Part shown: piece by piece, positions 26,690 through 35,277 of the stretch
Layout of the letters: each line of letters starts with the position of its first letter
How positions within the stretch are numbered: the first letter of the stretch is position 1
NCBI RefSeq assembly: GCF_002591975.1
Contig: NZ_NVQE01000011.1
Span: 84,485 to 148,484 of the forward strand
Direction: 5' to 3'
Length of the DNA: 64,000 bases
Origin: Mycobacterium neglectum
Lineage (GTDB): Bacteria > Actinomycetota > Actinomycetes > Mycobacteriales > Mycobacteriaceae
The notes under the pieces: generated by a model
The model's database searches: none
What the model saw: the letters and a program-made list of their open reading frames with translations, nothing else
Told to the model about the DNA's origin: nothing
Program-made: the position numbers and the translations under genes

Positions 26690-27022
26690 ATGATCGGTAT
26701 CGCCGCACTCGTCATCGGCATTGTGCTCGGGCTTGTGTTCCACCCCGACGTGCCCGAGTTCGTCCAGCCGTACCTGCCGATCGCCGTCGTCGCCGCGCTC
26801 GACGCCGTATTCGGTGGTCTGCGGGCCTATCTGGAACGCATCTTCGACTCGAAGGTGTTCGTGGTGTCCTTTGTGTTCAACGTGTTGGTCGCTGCGCTCA
26901 TCGTCTACGTGGGCGACCAACTCGGGGTCGGCACGCAGCTGTCGACCGCGATCATCGTGGTGCTCGGGATCCGGATCTTCGGAAATGCAGCCGCCTTGCG
27001 GCGCAGACTGTTCGGCGCATGA
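26690..27022 (+). CDS. sbp: Small basic protein, DUF1290 (Rv1824-like)
   Basis: A 110-residue membrane protein of the Sbp/DUF1290 family. Three or four hydrophobic helices are visible (about 3-17, 25-45, 57-75 and 84-98) with the conserved PYLPIAVVAALDAVFGGLRA segment and a basic C-terminus (RRRLF). In many Gram-positive bacteria sbp is found next to ftsZ or DUF881 genes, and here it is flanked by two DUF881 genes. The biochemical role is unknown; a membrane complex with the neighbours is a reasonable inference. Confidence 0.8.
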   Translation: MIGIAALVIGIVLGLVFHPDVPEFVQPYLPIAVVAALDAVFGGLRAYLERIFDSKVFVVSFVFNVLVAALIVYVGDQLGVGTQLSTAIIVVLGIRIFGNAAALRRRLFGA

Positions 27023-27044
27023 GCGCGAGTCGAGACATCGTCTG

Positions 27045-27866
27045 ATGACCGACGAGTCACCGCAGCACTCGGCCGAAGCTGATCAGCACGGCCGCCACGA
27101 ACTGCCGCCGGATGCGCCGCCGCCCGAGATCGGCGACGTGCATGGCGGCGGCGTTGTCGGGGTGGCGCGGCGTGGCAGGTCGCAGGTGGTGTTCGGCGCT
27201 CTCGCGGTCCTGCTGTGTGTGCTCTTGGGCCTGGCGATCATCACCCAGGTTCGGCAGACCGACTCGGGCGACTCGCTCGAGACGGCCCGGCCCGCCGACC
27301 TGCTGGTCCTGCTGGACTCGCTGCAGCAACGCGAGGCCGCGCTGAACACCGAAGTGGCCGACCTGCAGCGCACCCTCGCGGAACTGCAGGCGTCCGGAAC
27401 CAGCGATCAGGCGGCGATCGAGAATGCGCAGGCCCGACTGGCCGCGCTGTCGATTCTGATCGGCACGGTGCCCGCGACCGGCCCGGGTGTGACGCTCACC
27501 ATCACCGACACCACCCCCGGCGTGCCGCCCGAAACCATGCTCGACGTGATCAACGAGCTACGCAACGCGGGGGCCGAGGCGATCGAGATTCGCGGCGGGG
27601 GATCGGCTGTGCGGGTGGGGCTGGACACCTGGGTGGTCGGTGCCCCCGGCGCACTGGTCGCCGACAGCGTGACCCTCAACCCGCCGTATTCGGTTCTGGC
27701 GATTGGTGATCCGGCGACGCTCGCCGCGGCCATGAACATCCCCGGTGGTGCAATGGACAGTGTCGAGCGCGTCGGGGGCGGGATGGAGGTGCAGCAGTCG
27801 GACCGAGTAGATGTCACCGCCTTGCGGCAACCGAAACCTCGCCAATACGCTCAGCCAGTCAAGTGA
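27045..27866 (+). CDS. DUF881 membrane-anchored protein (Rv1825-like)
   Basis: A 273-residue protein with an acidic cytoplasmic N-terminus, one transmembrane helix (about 48-67), a coiled coil (about 85-130, LLVLLDSLQQREAALNTEV onward) and an external DUF881 domain (LTITDTTPG, DVINELRNAGAEAIEI, PPYSVLAIGDPATLAAAM). It is a paralogue of the protein encoded at 25766. ATG 27045 is the first start that precedes the conserved N-terminus. A 122-bp interval with three tandem repeats separates it from gcvH. Confidence 0.85.
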   Translation: MTDESPQHSAEADQHGRHELPPDAPPPEIGDVHGGGVVGVARRGRSQVVFGALAVLLCVLLGLAIITQVRQTDSGDSLETARPADLLVLLDSLQQREAALNTEVADLQRTLAELQASGTSDQAAIENAQARLAALSILIGTVPATGPGVTLTITDTTPGVPPETMLDVINELRNAGAEAIEIRGGGSAVRVGLDTWVVGAPGALVADSVTLNPPYSVLAIGDPATLAAAMNIPGGAMDSVERVGGGMEVQQSDRVDVTALRQPKPRQYAQPVK

Positions 27867-27909
27867 GATGTGCGCGAGGCAGTAGTGAAAGTGCGAACAA
27901 CAACACCGC

Positions 27910-27982
27910 GGTGAACCGCGAATGAGACCAAGCGGTGAACCGCGAATGAGAACCAAGCGGTGAACCGCGAAAGAGACCAAGG
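27910..27982 (+). repeat. Three tandem 24-25 bp repeats in the gcvH leader
   Basis: Units at 27910-27933, 27934-27958 (one extra A) and 27959-27982, each beginning GGTGAACCGCGAA and ending ACCAAG. Each junction forms a GCGGT-GA-ACCGC type dyad. The third unit merges into the gcvH Shine-Dalgarno (AAGGAG). The rest of the interval (27867-27909) shows no gene. Confidence 0.8.
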
Positions 27983-27988
27983 AGCGCC

Positions 27989-28384
27989 GTGAGCGAAATC
28001 CCAGCCGATCTGTACTACACCGAGGAACACGAGTGGGTGCAGCCCACCGGCGACGACACCGTCCGCGTCGGAATCACCGATTACGCGCAGTCAGCGCTGG
28101 GGGACGTGGTTTTCGTCCAGCTGCCTGACGTCGGCGCCGACGTGGCCGCGGGCGAGTCGTTCGGCGAGGTGGAATCGACGAAGTCGGTTTCGGACCTCTA
28201 CGCGCCGCTCAGCGCGAAAGTCGTTGCTGTCAATGGTGATCTGGAGGGCAACCCCCAGCTCGTCAACTCCGACCCCTACGGCGGGGGTTGGCTGCTGGAC
28301 CTGCAGGTCGAAGCCGGTGCGCTGGCGGACGGGTTGGGCAAGCTTCTGGACGCCGACGGCTACCGCGCCACCGTCACCGAATGA
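27989..28384 (+). CDS. gcvH: Glycine cleavage system H protein
   Basis: A 131-residue lipoyl-carrier protein. The lipoylated lysine is K65 in [11 protein letters not shown], in the expected beta-turn, followed by the LLDLQVEA C-terminal region. It shuttles the aminomethyl group of glycine between the P, T and L proteins. The P protein gene (gcvB) is 3.1 kb downstream, after the garA-ftsR-DUF151-resR genes, as in M. tuberculosis. GTG 27989 has AAGGAG 4-5 nt upstream, formed by the end of the third tandem repeat. Confidence 0.95.
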   Translation: MSEIPADLYYTEEHEWVQPTGDDTVRVGITDYAQSALGDVVFVQLPDVGADVAAGESFGEVESTKSVSDLYAPLSAKVVAVNGDLEGNPQLVNSDPYGGGWLLDLQVEAGALADGLGKLLDADGYRATVTE

Positions 28385-28439
28385 CGGGTTGTTAGGGTTC
28401 ACCCAAGACCGGATACCAACCAGAGGCGGATCCGGCGGT

Positions 28440-28461
28440 GGTGGACACAACGATGTCCACC
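28440..28461 (+). other. Stem-loop between gcvH and garA
   Basis: GGTGGACA (28440-28447) and TGTCCACC (28454-28461) form an 8-bp stem with a 6-nt loop. No T-tract follows, so it may be a weak terminator after gcvH or a structure in the garA leader. The remaining 165-bp interval shows no gene. Confidence 0.4.
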
Positions 28462-28549
28462 TCGCGGTACGGTCGACACCAGACGAACTTCGGCCGAGGG
28501 TTTGGCCAGATTGCACTGAAACGCCACAGCAGCCAGTGAGGAGCAGCGG

Positions 28550-29023
28550 GTGACGGACAAGGACCAGAATTCTGGGGCGGACCAGACGTCTGACGATCTC
28601 ACCGTGGAAACGACTTCGGTTTTCCGCGCGGACTTCCTCAACGAGTTGGACGCCCCGGCGGCGGCGGGCGCCGAAGGTGCGGTTACGGGGGTCGAGGGCC
28701 TGCCCGTGGGTTCGGCACTGCTCGTCGTCAAGCGCGGGCCCAACGCCGGCTCACGGTTCCTTCTCGACCAGCCCACCACATCGGCGGGTCGCCATCCCGA
28801 CAGCGACATCTTCCTCGATGATGTAACTGTGAGCCGCCGTCACGCCGAGTTCCGACTCGAAAGCAGTGAGTTCCAGGTCGTCGACGTCGGCAGCCTCAAC
28901 GGCACCTACGTCAACCGCGAACCCGTGGACTCCGCGGTGCTCGCCAACGGCGACGAGGTGCAGATCGGCAAGTTCCGACTGGTGTTCCTCACCGGGCCGA
29001 AGAGTGACGACGGTGCCAGCTAG
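28550..29023 (+). CDS. garA: FHA-domain metabolic regulator GarA
   Basis: A 157-residue protein. The N-terminal phospho-switch is intact: TVETTSVF with T21 and T22, the same positions phosphorylated by PknG and PknB in M. tuberculosis. The FHA domain (about 52-148) carries GRHPDSDIFLDD, SRRHAEF and SLNGTYVN, the phosphothreonine-binding loops. Unphosphorylated GarA inhibits 2-oxoglutarate dehydrogenase and glutamate dehydrogenase and activates glutamate synthase; phosphorylation makes it bind itself and release them. GTG 28550 has GAGGAG upstream. Ortholog of Rv1827, next to gcvH and ftsR. Confidence 0.95.
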   Translation: MTDKDQNSGADQTSDDLTVETTSVFRADFLNELDAPAAAGAEGAVTGVEGLPVGSALLVVKRGPNAGSRFLLDQPTTSAGRHPDSDIFLDDVTVSRRHAEFRLESSEFQVVDVGSLNGTYVNREPVDSAVLANGDEVQIGKFRLVFLTGPKSDDGAS

Positions 29024-29052
29024 TGGCCTATGAGCGCTCCCGCGACGAGTAA

Positions 29053-29808
29053 ATGAGCCAGCCCGACACCCCCGCTCTGACTGGGATGTCGATCGGAGCG
29101 GTCCTCGATCTGCTGCGACCGGACTTCCCGGACGTGACCATCTCCAAGATCCGGTTCTTGGAAGCCGAAGGACTGGTCACGCCGGAGCGCACGGCGTCGG
29201 GCTATCGGCGGTTCACCGCCTATGATTGCGCTCGCCTGCGGTTCATCCTGACTGCCCAGCGCGACCAGTATCTGCCCTTGAAGGTCATCAAATCTGCGCT
29301 GGACGCGCAGCCCGACGGTGAATTGCCGCAGACCGGATCCGCCTACGGCGTACCGCGTTTGGTGACGGTTTCCGGGGATCCCGAGAACAACGGTGCGGCC
29401 GAAAGATCGGCCGTTGCGCAGACTCAGGTGCGGTTGTCGCGCGAGGATCTGCTGGCGCGCTCGGGCGTCGACGACGAACTTCTGACGGCACTGGTGAAGG
29501 CGGGCGTGATCACTCCCTCCTTCAAGGGCGCCACCGCGACTTTCTTCGACGAACACTCCGTGACGATCGCCCAATGTGCCCGCGCGCTGGCGGAGTACGG
29601 TGTCGAGCCGCGCCACCTGCGTGCGTTCCGTTCGGCGGCTGACCGCCAGTCCGATCTGATCGCCCAGATCGCCGGACCCGTCGTCAAGGCAGGCAAGGCA
29701 GGGGCAAGGGACCGCGCCGACGATCTGGCGCGTGAGGTGGCCGCGCTGGCCATTACGTTGCACACGTCGTTGATCAAGTCGGCGGTGCGCGACGTACTTG
29801 ACCGCTGA
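29053..29808 (+). CDS. ftsR: MerR-family regulator FtsR (Rv1828-like)
   Basis: A 251-residue MerR-type protein. The winged-helix domain occupies residues about 10-80: [20 protein letters not shown], then [23 protein letters not shown] and [21 protein letters not shown] second, effector-like region follows instead of a metal-binding tail; no cysteine cluster is visible. Ortholog of M. tuberculosis Rv1828 and of Corynebacterium FtsR, which activates ftsZ. It begins 29 nt after garA, so it may share its transcript. The ATG has no strong Shine-Dalgarno. Confidence 0.85.
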   Translation: MSQPDTPALTGMSIGAVLDLLRPDFPDVTISKIRFLEAEGLVTPERTASGYRRFTAYDCARLRFILTAQRDQYLPLKVIKSALDAQPDGELPQTGSAYGVPRLVTVSGDPENNGAAERSAVAQTQVRLSREDLLARSGVDDELLTALVKAGVITPSFKGATATFFDEHSVTIAQCARALAEYGVEPRHLRAFRSAADRQSDLIAQIAGPVVKAGKAGARDRADDLAREVAALAITLHTSLIKSAVRDVLDR

Positions 29809-29855
29809 GGATTAGACTCAAATTTTGCAGGCTATTGCGCGAAGGGCGGACACAG

Positions 29856-30350
29856 ATGGGTGAGGTTCGTGTGGTCGGCATTCGCGTGGAGCAGCCTCAG
29901 AATCAGCCGGTGCTGCTCCTGCGCGAGTCCAACGGCGACCGCTACCTGCCGATCTGGATCGGACAGTCGGAGGCCGCGGCCATAGCGCTCGAACAGCAGG
30001 GCGTGGAGCCCGCGCGACCACTGACTCACGACCTGATCAGAGATGTCATTGGCGCCCTTGGTCATTCGCTCAAGGAAGTACGCATCGTCGATCTCCAAGA
30101 AGGCACCTTCTACGCGGACCTGGTCTTCGATCGGGACATCAAGGTGTCGGCGCGCCCGTCGGATTCGGTGGCGATCGCGCTGCGGGTCGGAGTGCCGATC
30201 TACGTCGAAGAGGCAGTGCTTGCCGAGGCCGGCCTGCTGATCCCCGATGAGAACGACGATGAAGCCACCGGCGCAGTGCGCGAGGACGAGGTCGAGAAGT
30301 TCAAGGAATTCCTCGACAGCGTGTCGCCCGACGACTTCAAGGCGACCTGA
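29856..30350 (+). CDS. DUF151 bifunctional nuclease family protein (Rv1829-like)
   Basis: A 164-residue DUF151 protein, with IRVEQPQNQPVLLLRE, YLPIWIGQSEAAAIALEQQG, PRPLTHDL-type and FYADLVF segments characteristic of the family, and SARPSDSVAIALR near residue 110. An acidic C-terminus follows (DENDDEATGAVREDEVEKF). Plant and bacterial members have been reported as nucleases, but the mycobacterial role is unknown. ATG 29856 is chosen over an upstream TTG because GAAGGGCGG provides a Shine-Dalgarno and similarity begins here. It lies between two MerR regulators. Confidence 0.8.
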   Translation: MGEVRVVGIRVEQPQNQPVLLLRESNGDRYLPIWIGQSEAAAIALEQQGVEPARPLTHDLIRDVIGALGHSLKEVRIVDLQEGTFYADLVFDRDIKVSARPSDSVAIALRVGVPIYVEEAVLAEAGLLIPDENDDEATGAVREDEVEKFKEFLDSVSPDDFKAT

Positions 30351-30352
30351 AC

Positions 30353-30380
30353 CCTGCGGGGCCCCTTTCGCAGGCGTTTT
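30353..30380 (+). terminator. Candidate intrinsic terminator after the DUF151 gene
   Basis: CCTGCG (30353-30358) pairs with CGCAGG (30369-30374) around a loop holding a GGGCCCC run, followed by CGTTTTG. It begins 2 nt after the stop codon. It would separate the garA-ftsR-DUF151 transcripts from resR. Confidence 0.45.
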
Positions 30381-30581
30381 GTCACGGAAGCGTCTCTTCA
30401 GACTCGACACGCGGCGCGGGTTTCTTCTAACCGCCGATCGGGCAGCCATACTTTGGGAGTCGGACCTGCTGATGGGCAGTCGCAGGCTCGGTGAAAGCGT
30501 ATGCTCGACACATTCGGGCTTGGGCAAATGTGCTGCCATGCAGGTCACAGTCGCGAGTTCGACCGGCGAGAGGATTCGAAA

Positions 30582-31205
30582 GTGGGAGACACGCCACGTC
30601 AAGAGGAGTTCGATTTGTCCTCGACCAGCGGTCCCGCCGAATCGGGAATCACCGTGACCAGTGCACCCGTTCAAGGGGGTCTGTTCCCCGATGACTCGGT
30701 GCCCGATGAGCTCGTCGGCTACCGCGGTCCCAGCGCATGCCAAATCGCCGGAATCACCTACCGGCAGCTGGACTACTGGGCGAGAACCTCGCTGGTGGTC
30801 CCGTCGATCCGCAGCGCAGCCGGTTCGGGCAGCCAGCGGCTGTACTCGTTCAAGGACATCCTGGTCCTCAAGATCGTCAAGCGACTGCTGGACACCGGTA
30901 TCTCACTGCACAACATCCGCGTCGCCGTCGATCACCTGCGTCAGCGCGGTGTTCGCGACCTGGCCAACATCACGCTGTTCTCCGACGGCACCACCGTTTA
31001 CGAGTGCACCTCGGCCGAAGAGGTCGTCGACCTGCTTCAGGGTGGCCAGGGCGTATTCGGCATCGCGGTGTCAGGCGCGATGCGCGAACTGACCGGCGCG
31101 ATCGCCGACTTCCCAGGTGAGCGGGCCGACGGCGGCGAATCCATCGCCGCGCCCGAGGACGAACTCGCGTCTCGGCGCAAGCACCGCGACCGCAAAATCG
31201 GCTGA
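30582..31205 (+). CDS. resR: MerR-family regulator ResR/McdR (Rv1830-like)
   Basis: A 207-residue MerR-type regulator: a variable N-terminus of about 45 residues, then the DNA-binding domain GPSACQIAGITYRQLDYWARTSLVVPS, with GSGSQRLYSFKDILVLKIVKRLLDTGISL, and a conserved C-terminal region. It is nearly identical in its core to M. tuberculosis Rv1830, linked to cell growth/division timing and antibiotic resilience. GTG 30582 has GAGAGG upstream and gives the family N-terminus (GDTPR). The 231 bp upstream hold a terminator-like hairpin and likely promoter elements but no other gene. Confidence 0.9.
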   Translation: MGDTPRQEEFDLSSTSGPAESGITVTSAPVQGGLFPDDSVPDELVGYRGPSACQIAGITYRQLDYWARTSLVVPSIRSAAGSGSQRLYSFKDILVLKIVKRLLDTGISLHNIRVAVDHLRQRGVRDLANITLFSDGTTVYECTSAEEVVDLLQGGQGVFGIAVSGAMRELTGAIADFPGERADGGESIAAPEDELASRRKHRDRKIG

Positions 31206-31275
31206 GTCTCTCCTGCGCGACAGTCTCGGCGTGGGTGTGAAGCCCCGCAAAGGTAAACTCGTCACCGCATCGCCC

Positions 31276-31484
31276 TTGTGCGGGAGAGTTCCGTAGCCGC
31301 CAGCCACGGACGCCGAAGGAGCAACACCTCTCCGTCAACCTCTCAGGCACCCCGGACCGCGCAGGGCCCCGATGCCTCTGGAAAGTGGTGGGCTCAGGCG
31401 CACCCGCCCATGGGGAAAGGCATCTCTCGCGTTCTGTGCGAGTCGCCGAATCTCTCAGGCACCGACGACAGAGGGAGAGGAACC
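31276..31484 (+). ncRNA. Tandem glycine riboswitch upstream of gcvB
   Basis: Two glycine aptamers in the 318-bp gene-free stretch before gcvB. Aptamer 1 (about 31277-31366) has GCGGGAGAG, CGCCGAAGGAGCAA and CTCTCAGGCA. Aptamer 2 (about 31375-31472) has CTCTGGA, CGCCGAA and CTCTCAGGCA, closed by ACAGAG. Glycine binding activates glycine cleavage genes in known examples. A short hairpin GAACC/GGTTC (31480-31493) follows and the gcvB Shine-Dalgarno is at 31511-31514; no T-tract terminator is visible, so control of translation or factor-dependent termination is more likely. Confidence 0.85.
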
Positions 31485-31523
31485 CAACGGTTCTGAACCT
31501 GTACGCGTCTGGAGCAATCGCCG

Positions 31524-34370
31524 GTGTCCGAATTTAACGACCCACTCACCTTCGCCGCGCGCCACATCGGACCTGACACCGACGCCATCGGCACCATGCT
31601 GGCGACCATCGGCGTGGGTTCGCTGGACGAACTTGCCGACAAGGCACTGCCCGCGGGCATCCTCGATTCGCTGAATACGGATCAGGTGGCGCCCGGTCTG
31701 GATGAGCTTCCACCGGCGGCCACCGAGGACGAGGCGCTGGCAGAACTGCGGGCGCTGGCCGACGCCAACACTGTCGCGGTGTCGATGATCGGACAGGGCT
31801 ACTTCGACACGCTCACCCCGCCGGTGTTGCGCCGCAACATTCTTGAGAACCCGGCGTGGTACACCGCGTACACGCCCTATCAGCCGGAGATCAGCCAGGG
31901 CCGGCTCGAGGCGCTGCTGAACTTCCAGACAATGGTTTGTGACCTCACCGGCCTCGAGGTCGCCAACGCGTCGATGCTCGACGAGGGCACCGCCGCCGCC
32001 GAGGCGATGACGCTGATGCACCGGGCGGTGCGCGGGGCATCGAACCGGCTGGTCGTTGACCGTGACGTCTACCCGCAGACCGCCGCTGTGCTGGCCACTC
32101 GCGCCAAGCCGCTCGGCATCGAAATCGTCGAGGCCGACCTCGGTCAGGGCCTGCCGGATGGCGAGTTCTTCGGGATCATCGCGCAGCTGCCGGGTGCCGG
32201 CGGCGCCATCGTCGACTGGAGCGACATGGTCGCGCAGGCACATGACCGCGGTGCGCTGGTCGCTATCGGCGCCGACCTGCTCGCCATGACGCTCATAACG
32301 CCGCCTGGTGAGATCGGCGCCGACATCGCGTTCGGCACCACCCAGAGGTTCGGTGTGCCAATGGGATTCGGGGGGCCACACGCTGGTTATCTCGCCGTGC
32401 ACGCCAAGCACGCCAGACAACTACCCGGTCGCCTCGTCGGAGTATCGCTCGACGCCGACGGGGCCCCGGCGTACCGACTGGCCTTGCAGACTCGCGAACA
32501 ACACATTCGGCGGGACAAGGCGACAAGCAACATCTGCACCGCTCAGGTGCTGCTGGCGGTGATGGCGGCGATGTACGCGAGCTACCACGGTGCCGACGGG
32601 TTGACCGCAATCGCACGACGGGTGCACGGGCGCGCCCGTGCGCTGGCCGCAGGGCTGACCGGTGGCGGTGTCAAGGTCGTCCACGACAGGTTCTTCGACA
32701 CGGTCCTGGCACGGGTGCCCGGCCGGGCCGCCGCGATCCGCGACGCCGCCAAGGCTCGTGGTGTGAACATCTGGCGGGTGGACGACGACCACGTGTCGGT
32801 GTCCTGCGATGAGGCCACCACTGCGCAGCACGTCGATGCTGTGCTTTCTGCTTTCGGAGCCGCCCCGGCGGATGGGTTCGATGGGCCGGCCATCGCGACC
32901 CGTACGTCGGAGTTCCTGACCCACCCGGCTTTCACGAGGTACCGCACCGAGACGGAGATGATGCGGTACCTGCGATCGTTGGCGGACAAGGATATTGCGT
33001 TGGACCGCAGCATGATCCCCCTCGGGTCATGCACGATGAAACTCAACGCCGCCGCCGAGATGGAGCCGATCACGTGGCCCGAATTCGCCCGTCAGCATCC
33101 GTTCGGCCCGGCGTCGGACACACCCGGTCTGCGCAAGCTGATCGCCGACCTCGAGACGTGGCTGGTCGGTATCACCGGCTATGACGCGGTGTCGCTTCAG
33201 CCCAATGCGGGATCGCAGGGGGAGTACGCGGGTCTGCTCGCCATCCAGGCCTACCACGTCGAGAACGGACAGCCCGACCGGGACGTGTGCCTGATCCCGT
33301 CGAGCGCGCACGGCACCAACGCCGCGTCGGCGGCGCTGGTGGGTATGCGCGTCGTCGTGGTGGCGTGCCGCGCCAACGGCGATGTCGACCTCGACGACCT
33401 GCGCGCGAAGGTCGCCGAGCACGCGGATCGGTTGTCGGCGTTGATGATCACCTATCCGTCGACCCACGGCGTCTTCGAACATGACATCGCAGATATCTGT
33501 GCGGCCGTTCACGACGTCGGCGGCCAGGTCTACGTCGACGGGGCCAACCTCAACGCACTCGTCGGCCTCGCCCGCCCCGGTCGGTTCGGCGGCGACGTCA
33601 GTCACCTCAATCTGCACAAGACGTTCTGCATTCCGCACGGTGGCGGCGGTCCCGGGGTGGGACCGGTCGCGGTGCGCTCTCATCTCGCCAAGTACCTGCC
33701 CGGCCATCCGCTGGCAGATGAATTGGGTGCCGATTACACCGTGTCGGCGGCGCCGTACGGTTCGGCGTCGATCCTGCCGATCAGCTGGGCTTACATCAGG
33801 ATGATGGGTGCGAACGGTCTGCGCGCGGCGTCGCTGACGGCGATCGCATCGGCCAACTACATCGCGCGTCGACTGGGCGAGCACTACCCCGTCCTCTATA
33901 CCGGCGAGAACGACATGGTGGCCCACGAGTGCATCCTGGATCTGCGCGCCATCACCAAGGAGACGGGTGTCACCGTCGACGACGTGGCAAAACGGCTGGC
34001 GGACTACGGCTTCCACGCTCCGACGATGAGCTTCCCGGTGGCGGGTACATTGATGGTCGAGCCGACGGAAAGCGAAAGCCTGGCCGAGGTGGACGCCTTC
34101 TGTGAGGCGATGATCGCGATCCGCGGCGAGATCGACGCGGTCGCCGCGGGCACCTACCTGGTCGACGACAACCCGATGCGCGGTGCTCCGCACACCGCGG
34201 AATGCCTGCTGGTGTCCGACTGGGACCATCCGTACACGCGCGAGCAGGCCGCCTACCCGCTTGGCAAGAACTACCGCCCGAAGGTGTGGCCGCCGGTGCG
34301 GCGTATCGACGGCGCGTACGGCGATCGCAACCTCATGTGCTCGTGCCCACCGGTGGAGGCCTTCGCGTAG
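31524..34370 (+). CDS. gcvB: Glycine dehydrogenase (decarboxylating), P protein
   Basis: A 948-residue full-length fused P protein. The PLP lysine is K699 in [19 protein letters not shown]; the glycine-rich loop and the N-terminal pseudo-half are both present. It decarboxylates glycine and loads the aminomethyl group on GcvH, feeding one-carbon units to tetrahydrofolate. It sits directly behind the glycine riboswitch, so it should be induced by glycine. GTG 31524 has GGAG upstream at 31511. Ortholog of Rv1832. The T protein gene is not in this window. Confidence 0.95.
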   Translation: MSEFNDPLTFAARHIGPDTDAIGTMLATIGVGSLDELADKALPAGILDSLNTDQVAPGLDELPPAATEDEALAELRALADANTVAVSMIGQGYFDTLTPPVLRRNILENPAWYTAYTPYQPEISQGRLEALLNFQTMVCDLTGLEVANASMLDEGTAAAEAMTLMHRAVRGASNRLVVDRDVYPQTAAVLATRAKPLGIEIVEADLGQGLPDGEFFGIIAQLPGAGGAIVDWSDMVAQAHDRGALVAIGADLLAMTLITPPGEIGADIAFGTTQRFGVPMGFGGPHAGYLAVHAKHARQLPGRLVGVSLDADGAPAYRLALQTREQHIRRDKATSNICTAQVLLAVMAAMYASYHGADGLTAIARRVHGRARALAAGLTGGGVKVVHDRFFDTVLARVPGRAAAIRDAAKARGVNIWRVDDDHVSVSCDEATTAQHVDAVLSAFGAAPADGFDGPAIATRTSEFLTHPAFTRYRTETEMMRYLRSLADKDIALDRSMIPLGSCTMKLNAAAEMEPITWPEFARQHPFGPASDTPGLRKLIADLETWLVGITGYDAVSLQPNAGSQGEYAGLLAIQAYHVENGQPDRDVCLIPSSAHGTNAASAALVGMRVVVVACRANGDVDLDDLRAKVAEHADRLSALMITYPSTHGVFEHDIADICAAVHDVGGQVYVDGANLNALVGLARPGRFGGDVSHLNLHKTFCIPHGGGGPGVGPVAVRSHLAKYLPGHPLADELGADYTVSAAPYGSASILPISWAYIRMMGANGLRAASLTAIASANYIARRLGEHYPVLYTGENDMVAHECILDLRAITKETGVTVDDVAKRLADYGFHAPTMSFPVAGTLMVEPTESESLAEVDAFCEAMIAIRGEIDAVAAGTYLVDDNPMRGAPHTAECLLVSDWDHPYTREQAAYPLGKNYRPKVWPPVRRIDGAYGDRNLMCSCPPVEAFA

Positions 34371-34376
34371 CCGCTG

Positions 34377-35252
34377 TCAGGCGAAGCGGTCGATGATCGC
34401 CTCGGCGATCGGGCCCGGCGCATCCTCCTGGATGTAGTGATTGGCGTTCGGCAACTCCACCAGGACGTGATCGGGGAACGCGGTGCGCATGCGCGGAATG
34501 TTCGGACCCGGCCGGAAAGCGAAGTCCTTCATGCCCCAGACCAGCAGTGCCGGTTTGGACCCGAGTTTGGCGGGCACGTCGCGGGAAAGCCGTTCGAGAA
34601 GTGGACGGGCCGCGAGAATCTCCTTGGGCATCCGCGCCACCCCGGCACGGGCCTCAGGTGTCGGTTGGACTCCGCGGTAGTGTTCCATCACCGCGTCGTC
34701 CAACGGGGTGGCTGTGCCGGCCGGGATCAACCGCTCGACGAAGAAGTTGTGCTTTGTGATCGCCCACTGCATCGGCGGACTGCCCATCACCGTGCTGAAG
34801 ATCTTGGTGGACATCTCCGCGGTGGGCCAGAACCAGGTGTTCCCGAGGACGACTCCGCGCACCCGCTCGGCACGTTCGGTGCCGACAGCCATGCTGATCG
34901 GTCCGCCCCAGTCCTGGCCCATACTCAGATACTGCTCGAGTTCGAGATGGTCGATGAACTCGCCCATCACAGCGGCGTGCTCGTCGATGCGGTAGGTGAA
35001 CTCCGAAGGACGCTCGGAGAGCCCGAAGCCGAGGTAGTCAGCGGCGATGCACCGGAAGCGGTCGCGCAACCCGGCGATGATGTTGCGGTAGAGGAAACTC
35101 CACGTCGGATTGCCGTGGAAGAACACGATCACCGGACCCGTGCCCTCGTCGATGTAGTGCACACGTCCGCGCGAACTGTCGAACCATCGGGAGGTGAACG
35201 GGTACAGCGCTGGATCGGGCGTGAATTCACTCGGCAATTTCTGTCCCTCCAC
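34377..35252 (-). CDS. Haloalkane dehalogenase-like alpha/beta hydrolase (Rv1833c-type)
   Basis: About 291 residues. The nucleophile is aspartate in GQDWGGP (about D114), the halide-stabilising Asn is in HGNPTW (about N48) with the Trp after the nucleophile, and the C-terminal histidine is in NANHYIQED. These are the haloalkane dehalogenase residues, and the protein is close to M. tuberculosis Rv1833c. Physiological substrates of the mycobacterial enzymes are unclear. GTG 35252 is preferred over TTG 35255, 8 nt after TATCAA (35266-35261). It is divergent from a second Asp-nucleophile hydrolase; their starts are 25 bp apart. Confidence 0.85.
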   Translation of the reverse strand: MEGQKLPSEFTPDPALYPFTSRWFDSSRGRVHYIDEGTGPVIVFFHGNPTWSFLYRNIIAGLRDRFRCIAADYLGFGLSERPSEFTYRIDEHAAVMGEFIDHLELEQYLSMGQDWGGPISMAVGTERAERVRGVVLGNTWFWPTAEMSTKIFSTVMGSPPMQWAITKHNFFVERLIPAGTATPLDDAVMEHYRGVQPTPEARAGVARMPKEILAARPLLERLSRDVPAKLGSKPALLVWGMKDFAFRPGPNIPRMRTAFPDHVLVELPNANHYIQEDAPGPIAEAIIDRFA

Positions 35253-35260
35253 CAACGGTG

Positions 35261-35270
35261 TTGATACGGT
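35261..35270. promoter_or_regulatory. Overlapping divergent -10 elements of the two hydrolase genes
   Basis: TACGGT (plus, 35265-35270) ends 7 nt before GTG 35278; TATCAA (minus, 35266-35261) ends 8 nt before GTG 35252. The two hexamers share two base pairs. Both transcripts are predicted to be leaderless. Confidence 0.5.
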
Positions 35271-35277
35271 TCGTCAA

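Noticed and set aside
27910..27982. A CRISPR-like array
   Set aside because: Only three directly adjacent units with no spacers and no cas genes; it is a simple tandem repeat.
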